Below, piece by piece: positions 35,289-46,296 of a stretch of DNA of 64,000 nucleotides. Both the position numbers and the translations under genes were made by a program. Under the pieces are notes generated by a model that saw only the letters and a program-made list of their open reading frames with translations, made no database searches and was not told the DNA's origin. Positions within the stretch are counted from its first letter, which is position 1. Each line of letters begins with the position of its first letter. The stretch is from Oasisia sp. SBJ-2009 (lineage: Eukaryota > Annelida > Polychaeta > Sabellida > Siboglinidae), in contig OZ024863.1 of the NCBI GenBank assembly GCA_964017155.1, forward strand, positions 43,702,584 to 43,766,583, read 5' to 3'.

Positions 35289-35714
35289 GCATGCAAACAA
35301 ATTAAAGTACGCTTATATAAGTCCTTTACACACGGTGTCAAATACATCTGACTAAAAAAATGTGGTGAACACTTGCGTATACGGTCGCAACTCGTGCACC
35401 GCAGTCGGCTAGGACAAGGATCGCGATGGCCGATGGGTGGGCTGTGTGTGAGCGGTTTATCTGACGTTATTTCAGGTATGCAATGATAAACAACCACATT
35501 GGGCTGTACGCCAGACAAGGTTGCGACAGTCGGTCTTATCCAGATAGTCATTGTAAAACCAGTCAAGCGGACTGCCACATACACGACTTTTGGGGCAGCC
35601 GTCCAGTTGGGTGCCTCTCAAAACATCGCTTATCACAACACCGCTTTGTATTACTGCAGCGACTAACAGAGACAGCGATCTTTGCTGCAGGACAAACAAC
35701 ATTGTTCGAATAGT
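35289..35714. repeat. Dispersed repeat, copy 1 of 2
   Basis: From GCATGCAAACAAATTAAAG to TTGTTCGAATAGT it is nearly identical to 40771-41228. It lacks about 30 bp (GAGATAAGCGACAGCAATAC region) present in the other copy. No recognisable protein on either strand. Confidence 0.85.
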
Positions 35715-35737
35715 TTTCATTTATGGGTGAAGTGAGT

Positions 35738-35754
35738 GAGTGAGTGAGTGTGTG

Positions 35755-35810
<56 letters not shown>

Positions 35811-35884
35811 TGTGTTTGTGTGTACATTTATGTGTGTATGTGTCGGTGCTTGTGTATGTGTAGGCGTGCGTGCGTGCCTGTGTT
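35738..35884. repeat. (GTGA)n-(GT)n-(GCGT)n compound microsatellite
   Basis: Directly follows the 35289-35714 repeat copy, where the second copy (41228) has none. Confidence 0.95.
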
Positions 35885-35949
35885 TGCATATTGATGTTAG
35901 TCGACAAGCTGTTTCAGTGAAGCCGACAGCGAACTGACAGCAAACGCAA

Positions 35950-37800
35950 TAGCCCCCGGGCCGTACGAAGTTCTTGGCAAATGCATATCATACCTTGCAA
36001 TCAAACATGTACCGTTGTTATCAGTAACCCACGAGCCACAAAAGTGTGGAGCCCGAGAGAAAGTGGACATATTCAGTAATAATATATGGGGTAAGAAATA
36101 GTATCAAATAGTTTAACGTAACTGACATTTATGCAAGGTATCAACACAACACCAGGTGGAATGAAAATGGCCAGAATTTATTTCTGACATTTGAACTATG
36201 TGGGCAATAAATGTGGGCAATATAGGTCTTCAGACATTGCCTCGTCTACATAAACATAATACAAAACGAGGCCCACATGATGGGTATGAGACAATAACAT
36301 ATGTACATTATACAATGATCCACCAAACATGTGGTGCCATAAGCTAACATAGTTATTTTAACTAACATGCAAGCTCCAGAGAGGTGGGGCCATTCCGTCC
36401 CCATAGATGCTATACAAATTCTACCACTAAAATTAAAACAAGACAAGGAAGGTGGGGAGGGAGGTGGACATAAATTGCAAATAAACCAGATAAGATTTAA
36501 AAATGTGAAACGTCTTTTTGGTATGCTGCACAAGTTCGCGCACACGTCTGCGCTCCGCTTATATGGCTATCCGATGCCTAATTAACATATGGACCTTGAA
36601 CTGGTTAAAGTCCATCTTCCTACCAAAGGAGCTAACGGGGTATAATACAGCAGAGATACTAGTAGATTAAGTGTTATGATATATCTGCAGTGTATGACAT
36701 ATGTTACTGTTACGCAGAGTGTAGTTAGCGCAGTGATTTTAGCAATTTTACGTGACCCTGTGGTTGCTGAAAACGTGCAAAATTTTGATAATATTGAAGG
36801 ACAACTCACATGCTTGCATTTAAGAGAGCCAGAGGTGGTGTTTTTTGAAGAAATTTGATGACTGTAAGTGACATAATTGCAGTGACTGTGTACATATTTT
36901 GTTAGGTACAGTTTCCTTATAATAATCTGACAAAACGTTAACATGCCGCGTAAGGGAAAATCAACTGCGTGGAAATGGGGAAGTACGGTCACATTATTGC
37001 TACTTCAGAAGCTGCTCCTTGTAAACATCATCAAAATTACTCAGAAATTGAAAAGTAATATTCAAACACAATTGCAAATACTCTAGATGGATTCAAATAA
37101 TTTGAAATGGAAAATTATTTACATACAAATACAGTTAGAAATATAAAAAATACTTTTATAAATAATATTCACTTTCATAATAAAAAAGCAACCGTTTTAT
37201 CGAGAAAATTTGTTTATCAGCATAATCGCTGTGATGTAATCAAAAACCACGGTAAGACCATAACACTAGAAAATAATTCAAAAATGCTAAATTGTCTGAT
37301 TAATACCAATTATCTGTAATTGATAACCCTAATGTAATTAATATCAACTGGTATAATAGCTACCATTGTTATTTGTGTACAGATACGTGGCTGAAATAAT
37401 AAATACAACAACCTCTTCAATCAACCCTTTTCACACTCGCCTGGCAATGAGGACAAACCCTTCATCCATGATTCCCATTACAGCACTGAGACGAACTTAA
37501 CAGATATGGGTTCAATTGGGTTCTCCAATTAACAAGCTGCACTTTCAAGCGGGTTGTTTCATGTTTGAACAAAATCCATTGTAAGGTGGCCTGCTAAATT
37601 ACAGATACCTGCCGTGAACAAATGATTCTTACATCTGAGGCAAACTTCCTTTATCATGCAAAATAACTAATTAGCAGGTTGGTGTCCATAAGTCATAAAT
37701 ATTGTCGCGCGTTTGTTGCCAAAACTAATGTGTGATGTAAATTATTCCACCAAAATCATATAAATCATTAAATAAAATAATACCAGAGCATCATATTGAT
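35950..37800. other. Intergenic, no gene recognised
   Basis: AT-rich sequence; 37030-37140 has ATTCAAATA-type repeats similar to 27797-27925. Nothing else interpretable. Confidence 0.4.
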
Positions 37801-37899
37801 CTGAAGTAATTTCTATGTCAACGTGCAACCGGACATGCATGCCCATCTTCACACATCCATTTCTGCTTTGTCTATAAGGACGATTTCCATGCTTAATGC

Positions 37900-38920
37900 C
37901 AGAGCAGCTCTGGGCACACATCCGCTTCTGTTCTGGGAGTAAGTTTTTTTTGCGCTTATTGCCAGAGCAGCTCTGCGGATCGATCTCATCGCAGTTTCCC
38001 CGCCACGATCGCCTAAATCAGTAAAAAATGATATCAGGGCGTCCTATGTATATAAAATAATTACTATGTCAATGTGCGTGCGCTAAAAACGTCGCCAGCC
38101 GGACGCACATGCACGTCACCATCAATCCACAACTGCTCTGGCAAAAAGGATTTTCCCGCGCTTATTGCCAGAGCAGCTCTGCAGATCGAACTTATGGCAG
38201 TTTCCCCGCCACGATCGCCTAAATCAGTTAAAAACGATATCGAGGCGTCACGTGTTATTGAAATAATTACTATGTCGACTGTGTTCGCTAATAATATCGC
38301 CAACTGGATGCGCATGCACGTCACCGTCAATCGACTTCTGCTCTGGTAATAAGAATTTGTTCGCGCTTATTGCCAGAGCAGCTCTGCGGATCGATCTTAT
38401 AAAGTAAAGGCAGTTCTTATATAGCGCAATATCCAATCCTCAGGACCGTTCAAAGCGCTTTACACTTTACTTCCCTGACAGACCTGTTCACTCAGACACC
38501 ATCTCGGCTTCTCTGGGAAGCATCCAGCCATATGCTACAATTAATGCGCGAAGGCTGCTCGTACACATATCCACCACTGTCTATAGCCAGGTACTCATTT
38601 TTAATTCAGCTGAGTGAACTGGAGCAATGTAGAGTGAAAAAACTTGCCCAAGGTTTTAACGCCGCAGGCAGGATTCGAACCCGGGTTCTCGTAGTCGAGA
38701 GTCCGAAGCTCTACCCCTGAGCCACAGTTTCCCCGCCACAATCGCCTAAATCAGTCCACAAACGATATGAGGGCGTCATATGTATCTGAAATAATTAATA
38801 TGTCGACGTGTGTTCGCTAATAATATAGCCAACCGCACGCGCATCATCGTCAATCGACTTCTGCTCTGGCAATAAGGATTTTTTCCCGCGCTTATTGCCA
38901 GAGCAGCTGTGGCAATAGTC
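37900..38920. repeat. Tandem array of ~200-bp units
   Basis: About four imperfect units share TTATTGCCAGAGCAGCTCTG, AGTTTCCCCGCCACGATCGC, AAATAATTACTATGTC and CAATCGACTTCTGCTCTGG in the same order. GCCAGAGCAGCTCTG is partly palindromic. The third or fourth unit is interrupted by a SINE (38402-38726). Confidence 0.75.
38402..38726 (-). mobile_element. tRNA-derived SINE (family 1)
   Basis: On the minus strand it begins GTGGCTCAGGGGTAGAGC (A-box, 38725-38708) and carries GGTTCGAATCC (B-box, 38682-38671), a pol III promoter of a tRNA-like head. The body has CACTCTACATTG and CCCAGAGAAG, and ends GCGCTATATAAGAACTGCC. The same family is at 18770-19083. Confidence 0.82.
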
Positions 38921-38999
38921 AGGGCGTAAACACTATGCGGGGAACTAGGAGTTATCTCCTTTCCACGTTTTCATGTGCATCGCTTTGTTTTATTACATA

Positions 39000-39067
39000 C
39001 AGGGGCGTCGATCCGGTTTTAAAAGTGGGGGGACGGGGGACCAATTTATATACACATATATGTATGC

Positions 39068-39133
<66 letters not shown>

Positions 39134-39228
39134 CATATAATATATTATAATGTCATATATATATTTATATATATATATAAGTGTATGTATGTATATATAT
39201 ATATATATATGTATATTTATGACATGTA

Positions 39229-39265
<37 letters not shown>

Positions 39266-40740
39266 CCTGAAATACACGTATTTTGTTTTGTAAATATAAA
39301 ACATACTTCATTGTTGGTCTGGTGCTAATTCTAAATAAACTAAAAAAAGCCTTTATGTTATGCTATTTCTAATAGTTATGTTGGCAACATATATTTGAAG
39401 AGGGGCCATGGCCCACCCCAATCGCTGAACATTTGAGGGGTAGATTTTGGATCCAACACTGTTTGTCTGATTCACAGAGTGACAAGATGCAGAGCTTACA
39501 GGGGTGCCTGTATAGGACTTCCCAATCCCACCGTTTGGCAAAGAAATTTGTCATCACTAAAATGAGATCAAATTTCACAAAGTGCATAAATCCGCTGGTT
39601 ACGCCGTAGGCGATATAAATATCGACCAGGGCGACCAGGCTGCAATCCGAGGGGTGACAGGGCAAGCAAAAATTAGTAATCTTTAATGTGCTTGATGGCT
39701 ATAATGCCTATTAATATATCAACACAAGGGTGCAAAATGACAGAGCCCGGCATGATGACAATTTATTGGACTAAGATCAAGTTGCGGGCCAACCAAGCAA
39801 TTTATCTAGTGATTTTCCACTAGGTAGTGGGAAGTTTATATCTTATTATTAAGTTTACTACTAGATCGATGTAGGGTTTTTAAGAGAGGGGAGTGATCAG
39901 TCTCGCTATATATGCCTATAAATTTGTTTTATGAACTGAACAATTATGAAGACATTTCCTATGCTGACCCCCTCAAGCCGTGGGGTGGTCAGCGTTCCCC
40001 TCGTCCCCCACTGATCGACGCCCATGCTGTGCCTGTGTAGAACTTCCCAATCCAACATTTTGGCAAAGAAATTTATCGTCATTCAAATGGGAATAAGTTA
40101 CACAAAGTGAAGGAATCCGCCGCTTCTGTCGTAGGCGACAAGCACCAAGCAGGCGAGGGGTGAAAGTGAAACCCAAATTTCATCATTTAAAATGTATTTG
40201 ATGGCTAGAGCCTATTAATAATATCAACACAAGGTTGATAAAGCCCGGCAGCGGCTTACATTTTCCCGGTAGTTATAAACTTTCCGATTGGCCTTTCTCC
40301 GTATGCTCGACAAATTAAAAATCATCAATGTGCAGTTAAATAACAAAGCATTTTTGGTATAAATGCCACGGGCTGTTCGATAACTCTCCTGTGATGATTA
40401 CTTTGAAGAGTTGTCGAATATGTCATTCAATACATAAAAATATTGCGTTTGTTTAAATAACTATCACGGATTATGGCGCACTAACAGCAAAACATGCCTC
40501 AAAATTAAATATGTTTGCCTCGTGTTAATTTGCGATAAATAACTTTGCTGAACTTCATATCGCGAGTTTATTGTCTAGCTAGTCCTATGTAGCGGCTTTT
40601 AAGAGAGAGGAGTGTTGAGTCAGGCTATATGCCTCGCAATTTTTCTGAACTGAAAAGTGGGGGAGGGGACAATTCCTATGCTGTCCCCCCACCCTGAAAA
40701 CTGGGGGGACGCGTCCCCCCGTCCCCCACCGATCGACGTC
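39000..40740. mobile_element. Two related elements with GGGGCGTCGAT ends in tandem
   Basis: The left end at 39000 (GGGGCGTCGATCCGG, then GTGGGGGGACGGGGG) is inverted at 40028 (CCCCCACTGATCGACGCCC) and again at 40740 (CCCCCACCGATCGACGTCC). Internal segments 39520-39745 and 40045-40255 are diverged direct repeats (CTTCCCAATCC, GGCAAAGAAATTT). This suggests a full copy followed by a second lacking its left end. A TA-rich stretch fills 39070-39265. Confidence 0.65.
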
Positions 40741-40770
40741 CGTGACTACATAATACATATTTTATCAATT

Positions 40771-41228
40771 GCATGCAAACAAATTAAAGTACGCTTATAT
40801 AAGTCATTTGCACACGGTGTCAAATACATCTGACTAAAAAATGTGGTGAACACTTGCGTATACGGTCGCAACTCGTGCACCGCAGTCGGCTAGGACAAGG
40901 ATCGCGATGGCCGATGGGTGGGCTGTGTGTGAGCGGTTTATCTGACGTTATTTCAGGTATGCAATGATAAACAACCACATTGGGCTGTACGCCAGACAAG
41001 GTTGCGACAGTCGGTCTTATCCAGATAGTCATTGTAAAACCAGTCAAGCGGACTGCCACTTACATGACTTTTGGGGCGAGATAAGCGACAGCAATACACA
41101 GGGTGGCAGCCGTCCAGTTGGGTGCGTCCCTCAAAACATCGCTTATCACAACACCGCTTTGTATTACTGCAGTGACTAACAGAGACAGCGATCTTTGCTG
41201 CAGGTCAAACAACATTGTTCGAATAGTA
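40771..41228. repeat. Dispersed repeat, copy 2 of 2
   Basis: Direct-orientation copy of 35289-35714 with the extra ~30-bp segment. Minus-strand frames give short peptides but nothing I recognise. The origin is unknown; recent duplication or a transposon family are both possible. Confidence 0.85.
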
Positions 41229-41504
41229 ACTATGACGTTGAAGACATTAATCATATTTTAATTTTATTACTCAAAGTATTTAAAAAGTTATAAATCGTCT
41301 GTGTGGTTTTGTCGCTGCTTTTGCAATTTTCTGGAGTTGTGCGTAAAAGTATTGTCATTCACTTGGTCGAACTACATCATGATCAGTTTTCCAATCTGTC
41401 GCATTTAATTCAACCCGAAACCAAGTGCCCACCTGCCCCGACCTCTCCTACTGATTGTCTCGGTTACCCAGGCTCCGTGAGGTGGCAGCACTTTTAAGCC
41501 CGTC

Positions 41505-41560
41505 GGTTAAAACCACTGACCTTTATATAGAGGTCAGTGGTTAAAACCCTTTAGACCTCA
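41505..41560. repeat. Hairpin plus a TTAA-start 20-mer that is inverted at 49179
   Basis: GGTTAAAACCACTGACCT and its complement form a hairpin with a 6-base loop. Next, TTAAAACCCTTTAGACCTCA (41541-41560) recurs as an exact inverted copy at 49179-49198. This could be TIRs of a TTAA-targeting element enclosing copy C, the CR1 and the foldback, but no further similarity is seen. Confidence 0.45.
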
Positions 41561-42268
41561 GCCATTTTTTGTGTAAAGTTCCTCAGAAAAGTAGGTCAGA
41601 TTCCGAAAAATTACAGGGTGCCCGTTTTTGGGGCGTAGGCCTTTTATTATCTATGCCGTTACCACCCCGCCCCCGGGCAGCTAGCCTCGACTCGGGCGAA
41701 AAACCAGCATGTAAACAACAGACCAGTCCCCGCAAGTTACACCACTTACAAATACCACACTAATTATAATACAATTACGCCAATCATTGCATGTATTATG
41801 TCCTAGTTGAGCATACTGACTTTGTGCAAGAATAGGGGACACCGAGTATGGGACTTATCTCAGCATAGTCTATATGCCATAGTAGCCTACTGCCTATAGT
41901 ATATATAGTCTCATAGACATAGACCGTTAGACGTAGTGTGTTTATAAAATGAGCTCGACCGACCAACTTCCCCGACAACAACAACGATCTTCAAAATGAA
42001 GCATCGACTAAAGTCACATATTCGATGCGTGAAACGGCTTGAATAGCAAATACTTTGGCAGACTTCTTCTGCAGTCAAATTATTCGGACCACCCGACGCA
42101 TACGGCCAGGTGCACGTTTTGGCTCACCACATAGGTTAAGGGACAGCGCCTTTTTCGACCAATGAGTAGATTTAACAAGATTTAACAAGATTGCCACCTA
42201 GAGAATCAACTCAAGATGGCAGGTGGACAAGGAAGCCCTTTGGCTTATCGAGAGTCCAACCTATCTAT

Positions 42269-45200
42269 CTAAATGTACCCCGCCCTTCTTAGGTACATGT
42301 CAATTTTATTTTTGAACATATTAACACTACTAGCACTTACACAATCAGCCGATAATCTGTTCCATTCATTTACTGTTCTTTGTGAAAATGAAAATTTTCT
42401 AATATCTAATCTACACTGCTTCTTTGCTAATGTAACTCCATGTCCTCTAGTCCTTCTCTCTTCCTTGACTGAGAAAAAAATATTTCTGTCAATATTTTCA
42501 TACCCATTCAATATTTTAAAAACTTCTATCTGATCTCCTCGCAGTCTCCTGGTTTCTAGTGTTGTTAATCCACATTCTTTTAGACGCATTTCATAACTAA
42601 TATTCCTGAGTTTTTGTATCATTTTGGTTGCTCTTCTTTGTACTCTTTCTAGTATATCAATATCCTTCTTGCGATATGGCCTCCATGCCTGTATGCAATA
42701 TTCTAAATGAGGCCTAACTATTGTTTTGTACAGTGGTATTATTAGTTCTTTTTCCTTGTACACTATATTTCGCCTAATTAATCCAAGAATTTGGTTTCCC
42801 TTCGCTGCTGCAATTGCACACTGTTCCGATACCTTCATATCAGCACTAATAGTTAACCCTAAGTCCTTTTCCTTTACGGTAGTATTTAGTACAGTATCAC
42901 CCATTGTATATTGTGCATCTTCATTCCCATGTCCTGTGTGGAGGCACTTACACTTCCCATAATTAAACAGCATTTGCCACTTCTCAGACCATTCGGTCAA
43001 CTTATTTAGATCATCTTGTAATTGCTGTCTATCTGTATCACTTTTTATTTTTCTGAACACTTTTGTATCATCCGCAAACTTCAACACCTTGCTTGTTATA
43101 TCATCATCCAAATCATTGATATATATTAAGAACAAAATAGGTCCCAATACTGATCCCTGCGGTACTCCACTCAAAACCGATTTCCAGTTTGAAACCTCCC
43201 CATCAACTACTACTCTTTGTCTTCTATCAATAAGCCATTTTTCTATCCAGTTAATCATAACATTGCCTATGCCATGGGCCTTCAGTTTAAGTAGTAATCT
43301 TTGATGTGGCACTTTGTCAAAAGCTTTTTTAAAATCTAAGTATATTATATCTACTGGTGATCCCTCATCTACCCACTTTGTGACATCTTCCAAAAAACAT
43401 AAGATATTTGTTAAGCATGACCTCGCTTTTAGAAACCCATGTTGAGATGGGTTAATCAAGTTATTTTTAACAAGAAAATCAACCAAGTGCTCTTTAATTA
43501 GTCTTTCTAATAGTTTACAAATCACCGATGTTAAACTCACTGGTCTATAGTTCTCTGACTTGCTTCTTGATCCTTTTTTAAATAATGGTATGATGTTTGC
43601 TTCTTTCCATTCTAACGGAACTACTCCTTCCTCTAATGCCAAATTGAACACTGTTGCAAGTGGTGTGCTAATTTGTTCTACAATTTCCAGTAGTAATTTG
43701 GGAGGAATCCCATCCACTCCAGGTGACTTATTATCCTTCATGTCCCTTATTTTCTTAGCTACCATTTTTGGTGTTACAATTAGTTGTCCTAAATAGTCTG
43801 ACTCTCTCCCTTCGAATTTAGTCTCTGGTACTGGTAATGCACTAATATCTTCCCTGGTAAATACCGAACTAAAGTATTCATTTAGGTTTTCTGCCATTAA
43901 GAATCCCTCTGTTATTATTTTTCCATCACTATCTTCTAGAGGTCCGACCTTATCCTGAACTTTCTGTTTACTTCGAACATACGCATAAAAACTCTTGCTG
44001 TCATGTTTTATATTAAAAGCTAATTTTTGTTCATAGCTTCTCTTTGAATTTCTAATTTCAGCTGTAGCTTGGTTAAGTGCTTCTTTATAAATGGCATAGT
44101 CTTCTTCACTTCCATTATGTCTATATGTCTTCCACATAATTTGCTTGTATTTGATTTTTCTAATGGCTTCTTTTGATAAGTGTTTCTTTTTTGACCGTTT
44201 CCCTTGTTTTTTCAAGGGGACAAATTTTTCGACAATGCAGTCAATTTCACTCTTTAAGATATTCCAACATTCTTTTGCTGTCTTATTCTCCAGTGTGTTA
44301 TTCCAGTCTATCTTTGCTAAATATTTCCTCATGTCCTTATATCTTCCTTTGTGAAAATTTTTCCTGTACCGTATTTTTCGATTCTGTTCTCCTTTTACTT
44401 TGATGATAAAATATATCTGGTTGTGATCACTACATCCCAGTGGCTCACATATCCTGACATTATCAATAAATTCCTTCTGTGAGCTCAACACTATGTCCAA
44501 CACGTTCTCACCCCTTGTTGGTTCTAACACATGTTGAATAAGGAAACTGTCTTGTACTAAATTTAAAAACTTTTGATCTTCACTCCCAGTACTCTGTAGA
44601 GATTTCCACTGTATACGCCCATGGTTAAAATCCCCCATAATTATACAGTCCCGTTTACTGACTTCCTTTATAGCGTTTTGTATTTTCTCATTCTCTTCTG
44701 TGTTTATGTTTGGACTTCGATAAACTAACCCAACAGTTAACGTTGAGTTTCCTGAAACTATGTTACACCAGACAGCTTCTTCACATTCTGCTTCTTTTTC
44801 TAATTTTATTTCGTAAGCCTGGATGGATTCTTTAATATATAAAATAACGCCACCTCCCCTTCTCCCTATTCTATCTTTCCTAAACATGACATATCCTGTC
44901 ATTCCTAATTCGGCATCTGATATGTCGGGGGTGGCCCAAGATTCAGTTATACCTATTATGTGAGGGTCAGTATCTTCTACCATAATGTTTAGTTCATTTC
45001 TTTTGTTTACTATGCTCCTTGCATTTAAACAAACACATTTATAACCAAATGTGGTAGAGTTTTCCAGACTGTTCTTTGTCGTTTTCTTTGTGCTGTCCTT
45101 ATCTGTGCCTCCAGTATTTGGCTTCTCTGTGAATCCCCCCTGCGAATCTAGTTTAAATAACTGAAACCTGTTCCCCTGTCCATAGATCGAAGCAAGTTCT

Positions 45201-45316
45201 CGGAGAAAACTGCTGCGCCCTTTCCGCTTAGATGGAGGCCATCTCTCATATACATATCTTCTTTTCCCACAAAGTATCCCCACAAATCTACAAATCCAAC
45301 TCCTTCTTCTTCGCAC
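42269..45316 (-). CDS. CR1 ORF2 polyprotein: endonuclease plus reverse transcriptase
   Basis: Up to 1015 residues; the true start may be downstream of the ATG at 45316 because the first 55 codons overlap ORF1. Residues from about 90 form an APE-type endonuclease (LNARSI, ITESW, GLVYRSP, IMGDFNH, CSDHNQI). From about 540 there is a reverse transcriptase with KKGSRSKSENYRPVSL, YLDFKKAFDKVPH, SGVPQGSVLGP and the catalytic FADD. The C-terminal tail has [11 protein letters not shown] and [15 protein letters not shown], typical of CR1. Every catalytic motif I looked for is present, so the enzyme should be functional if expressed. Confidence 0.94.
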   Translation of the reverse strand: MRRRRSWICRFVGILCGKRRYVYERWPPSKRKGRSSFLRELASIYGQGNRFQLFKLDSQGGFTEKPNTGGTDKDSTKKTTKNSLENSTTFGYKCVCLNARSIVNKRNELNIMVEDTDPHIIGITESWATPDISDAELGMTGYVMFRKDRIGRRGGGVILYIKESIQAYEIKLEKEAECEEAVWCNIVSGNSTLTVGLVYRSPNINTEENEKIQNAIKEVSKRDCIIMGDFNHGRIQWKSLQSTGSEDQKFLNLVQDSFLIQHVLEPTRGENVLDIVLSSQKEFIDNVRICEPLGCSDHNQIYFIIKVKGEQNRKIRYRKNFHKGRYKDMRKYLAKIDWNNTLENKTAKECWNILKSEIDCIVEKFVPLKKQGKRSKKKHLSKEAIRKIKYKQIMWKTYRHNGSEEDYAIYKEALNQATAEIRNSKRSYEQKLAFNIKHDSKSFYAYVRSKQKVQDKVGPLEDSDGKIITEGFLMAENLNEYFSSVFTREDISALPVPETKFEGRESDYLGQLIVTPKMVAKKIRDMKDNKSPGVDGIPPKLLLEIVEQISTPLATVFNLALEEGVVPLEWKEANIIPLFKKGSRSKSENYRPVSLTSVICKLLERLIKEHLVDFLVKNNLINPSQHGFLKARSCLTNILCFLEDVTKWVDEGSPVDIIYLDFKKAFDKVPHQRLLLKLKAHGIGNVMINWIEKWLIDRRQRVVVDGEVSNWKSVLSGVPQGSVLGPILFLIYINDLDDDITSKVLKFADDTKVFRKIKSDTDRQQLQDDLNKLTEWSEKWQMLFNYGKCKCLHTGHGNEDAQYTMGDTVLNTTVKEKDLGLTISADMKVSEQCAIAAAKGNQILGLIRRNIVYKEKELIIPLYKTIVRPHLEYCIQAWRPYRKKDIDILERVQRRATKMIQKLRNISYEMRLKECGLTTLETRRLRGDQIEVFKILNGYENIDRNIFFSVKEERRTRGHGVTLAKKQCRLDIRKFSFSQRTVNEWNRLSADCVSASSVNMFKNKIDMYLRRAGYI

Positions 45317-46296
45317 ATCTGCTCTACTAGAACGTTGATTGCCATCCTCTTGCAGTTTCTATAGGCTACACCCCTTCCTCCCATCACTGGCAAAATTCCT
45401 GAGAGAATAATCTGCTCAACTCTTGTCTTCTTCAGCTTCCCTACCAACTGTCTGTATCTTTGCACTATTCTAGTTGTCCCCTCCTTGTCTGCATTGTTCG
45501 TCCCTACATGTACTAATATAGATCCTCCCTGGCCATGCCCCAACACGTTCCCTACCCTTTCTGTCACATTCTCTATCCGAGAGCCCGGAAGACAAACAAC
45601 AACATCTTCGCCTTTGTTTAAAGTCTTGTCTGTCTTTCTCAAAATTGAGTCGCCCATAAACACCCTTTCTGTTCTCGATGCCCCCTCAATCACTGCCTCA
45701 GAGTAGCTCCTCCGTGTTGCATCTCCCTGGTCGTTGACTTTTCTTCCTCCCGCCTTCTCTGTTGTTCCTTTTTTCCCTGCGTCTTTTCGTCCTGTCATCA
45801 TCCCTGTTATTGACTTCCCTTTCGGCACATTTACTCTCAGTTCCTTTCTTCCATTCATCTTTCCTCCGGTCACATGAACTTCTCTCCTCTCCTGTCCCAT
45901 TGTCCCCCCCTCATCTACTGTCACTTTCTCCCCTGTCACCTTCCTGCATGCCGTGCTTTCTCTTGTTCTTTCTCCATTTGTTTTCCTTGCACTCACCCTC
46001 CCTCCTCTCAATCTCATGTCCTCATCCTTCTTGTGACTGCATTGCTCATTCCGTCCTCTTCCATCCGTCTCTTTGGTTATTTTCATCTCCAGCCCCTTCA
46101 CAATATCGGTTAGTCTAGCTAACTCTACTGTAAGACATTCCACTTTACAACACCCTGTGCACTGGAAAGTAAAGTCTTCCTCCATTGTTTCTGCCCATGA
46201 CTTTGTGCATCCGGATAGAGCAAAATCGACAAAGCTGTGACAATAGTCACATACTAAGTGCCTCCTTGCCTTCACTTGCCGCTTGCAAGGGGCCAT
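45148..46296 (-). CDS. CR1 ORF1 protein: zinc finger plus SGNH-type esterase domain
   Basis: 382 residues starting MAPCKRQVKARRH. The N-terminus has a CDYC...C...FQCTGC cysteine cluster (PHD-like finger, as in CR1 ORF1p). A basic Gly/Lys/Arg-rich middle follows. The C-terminal half is an SGNH hydrolase-like domain with FMGDSI (block I Ser), HVGTNN (block III) and DGLHLS (block V Asp/His), so the catalytic triad appears present. It probably binds RNA and membranes in the retrotransposon RNP. Its 3' end overlaps ORF2 by 169 nt. Confidence 0.9.
   Translation of the reverse strand: MAPCKRQVKARRHLVCDYCHSFVDFALSGCTKSWAETMEEDFTFQCTGCCKVECLTVELARLTDIVKGLEMKITKETDGRGRNEQCSHKKDEDMRLRGGRVSARKTNGERTRESTACRKVTGEKVTVDEGGTMGQERREVHVTGGKMNGRKELRVNVPKGKSITGMMTGRKDAGKKGTTEKAGGRKVNDQGDATRRSYSEAVIEGASRTERVFMGDSILRKTDKTLNKGEDVVVCLPGSRIENVTERVGNVLGHGQGGSILVHVGTNNADKEGTTRIVQRYRQLVGKLKKTRVEQIILSGILPVMGGRGVAYRNCKRMAINVLVEQMCEEEGVGFVDLWGYFVGKEDMYMRDGLHLSGKGAAVFSENLLRSMDRGTGFSYLN

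Noticed and set aside
35099..35720. Transposase coding sequence on the minus strand of the duplicated segment
   Set aside because: I tried to read Harbinger-like or other transposase motifs in all frames and found none; the two copies' frames are not preserved across the 30-bp difference.
38660..38726. Possible tRNA gene with A and B boxes
   Set aside because: The tRNA-like head continues into a conserved SINE body shared with 18770-19083 and cannot fold a complete tRNA by eye.
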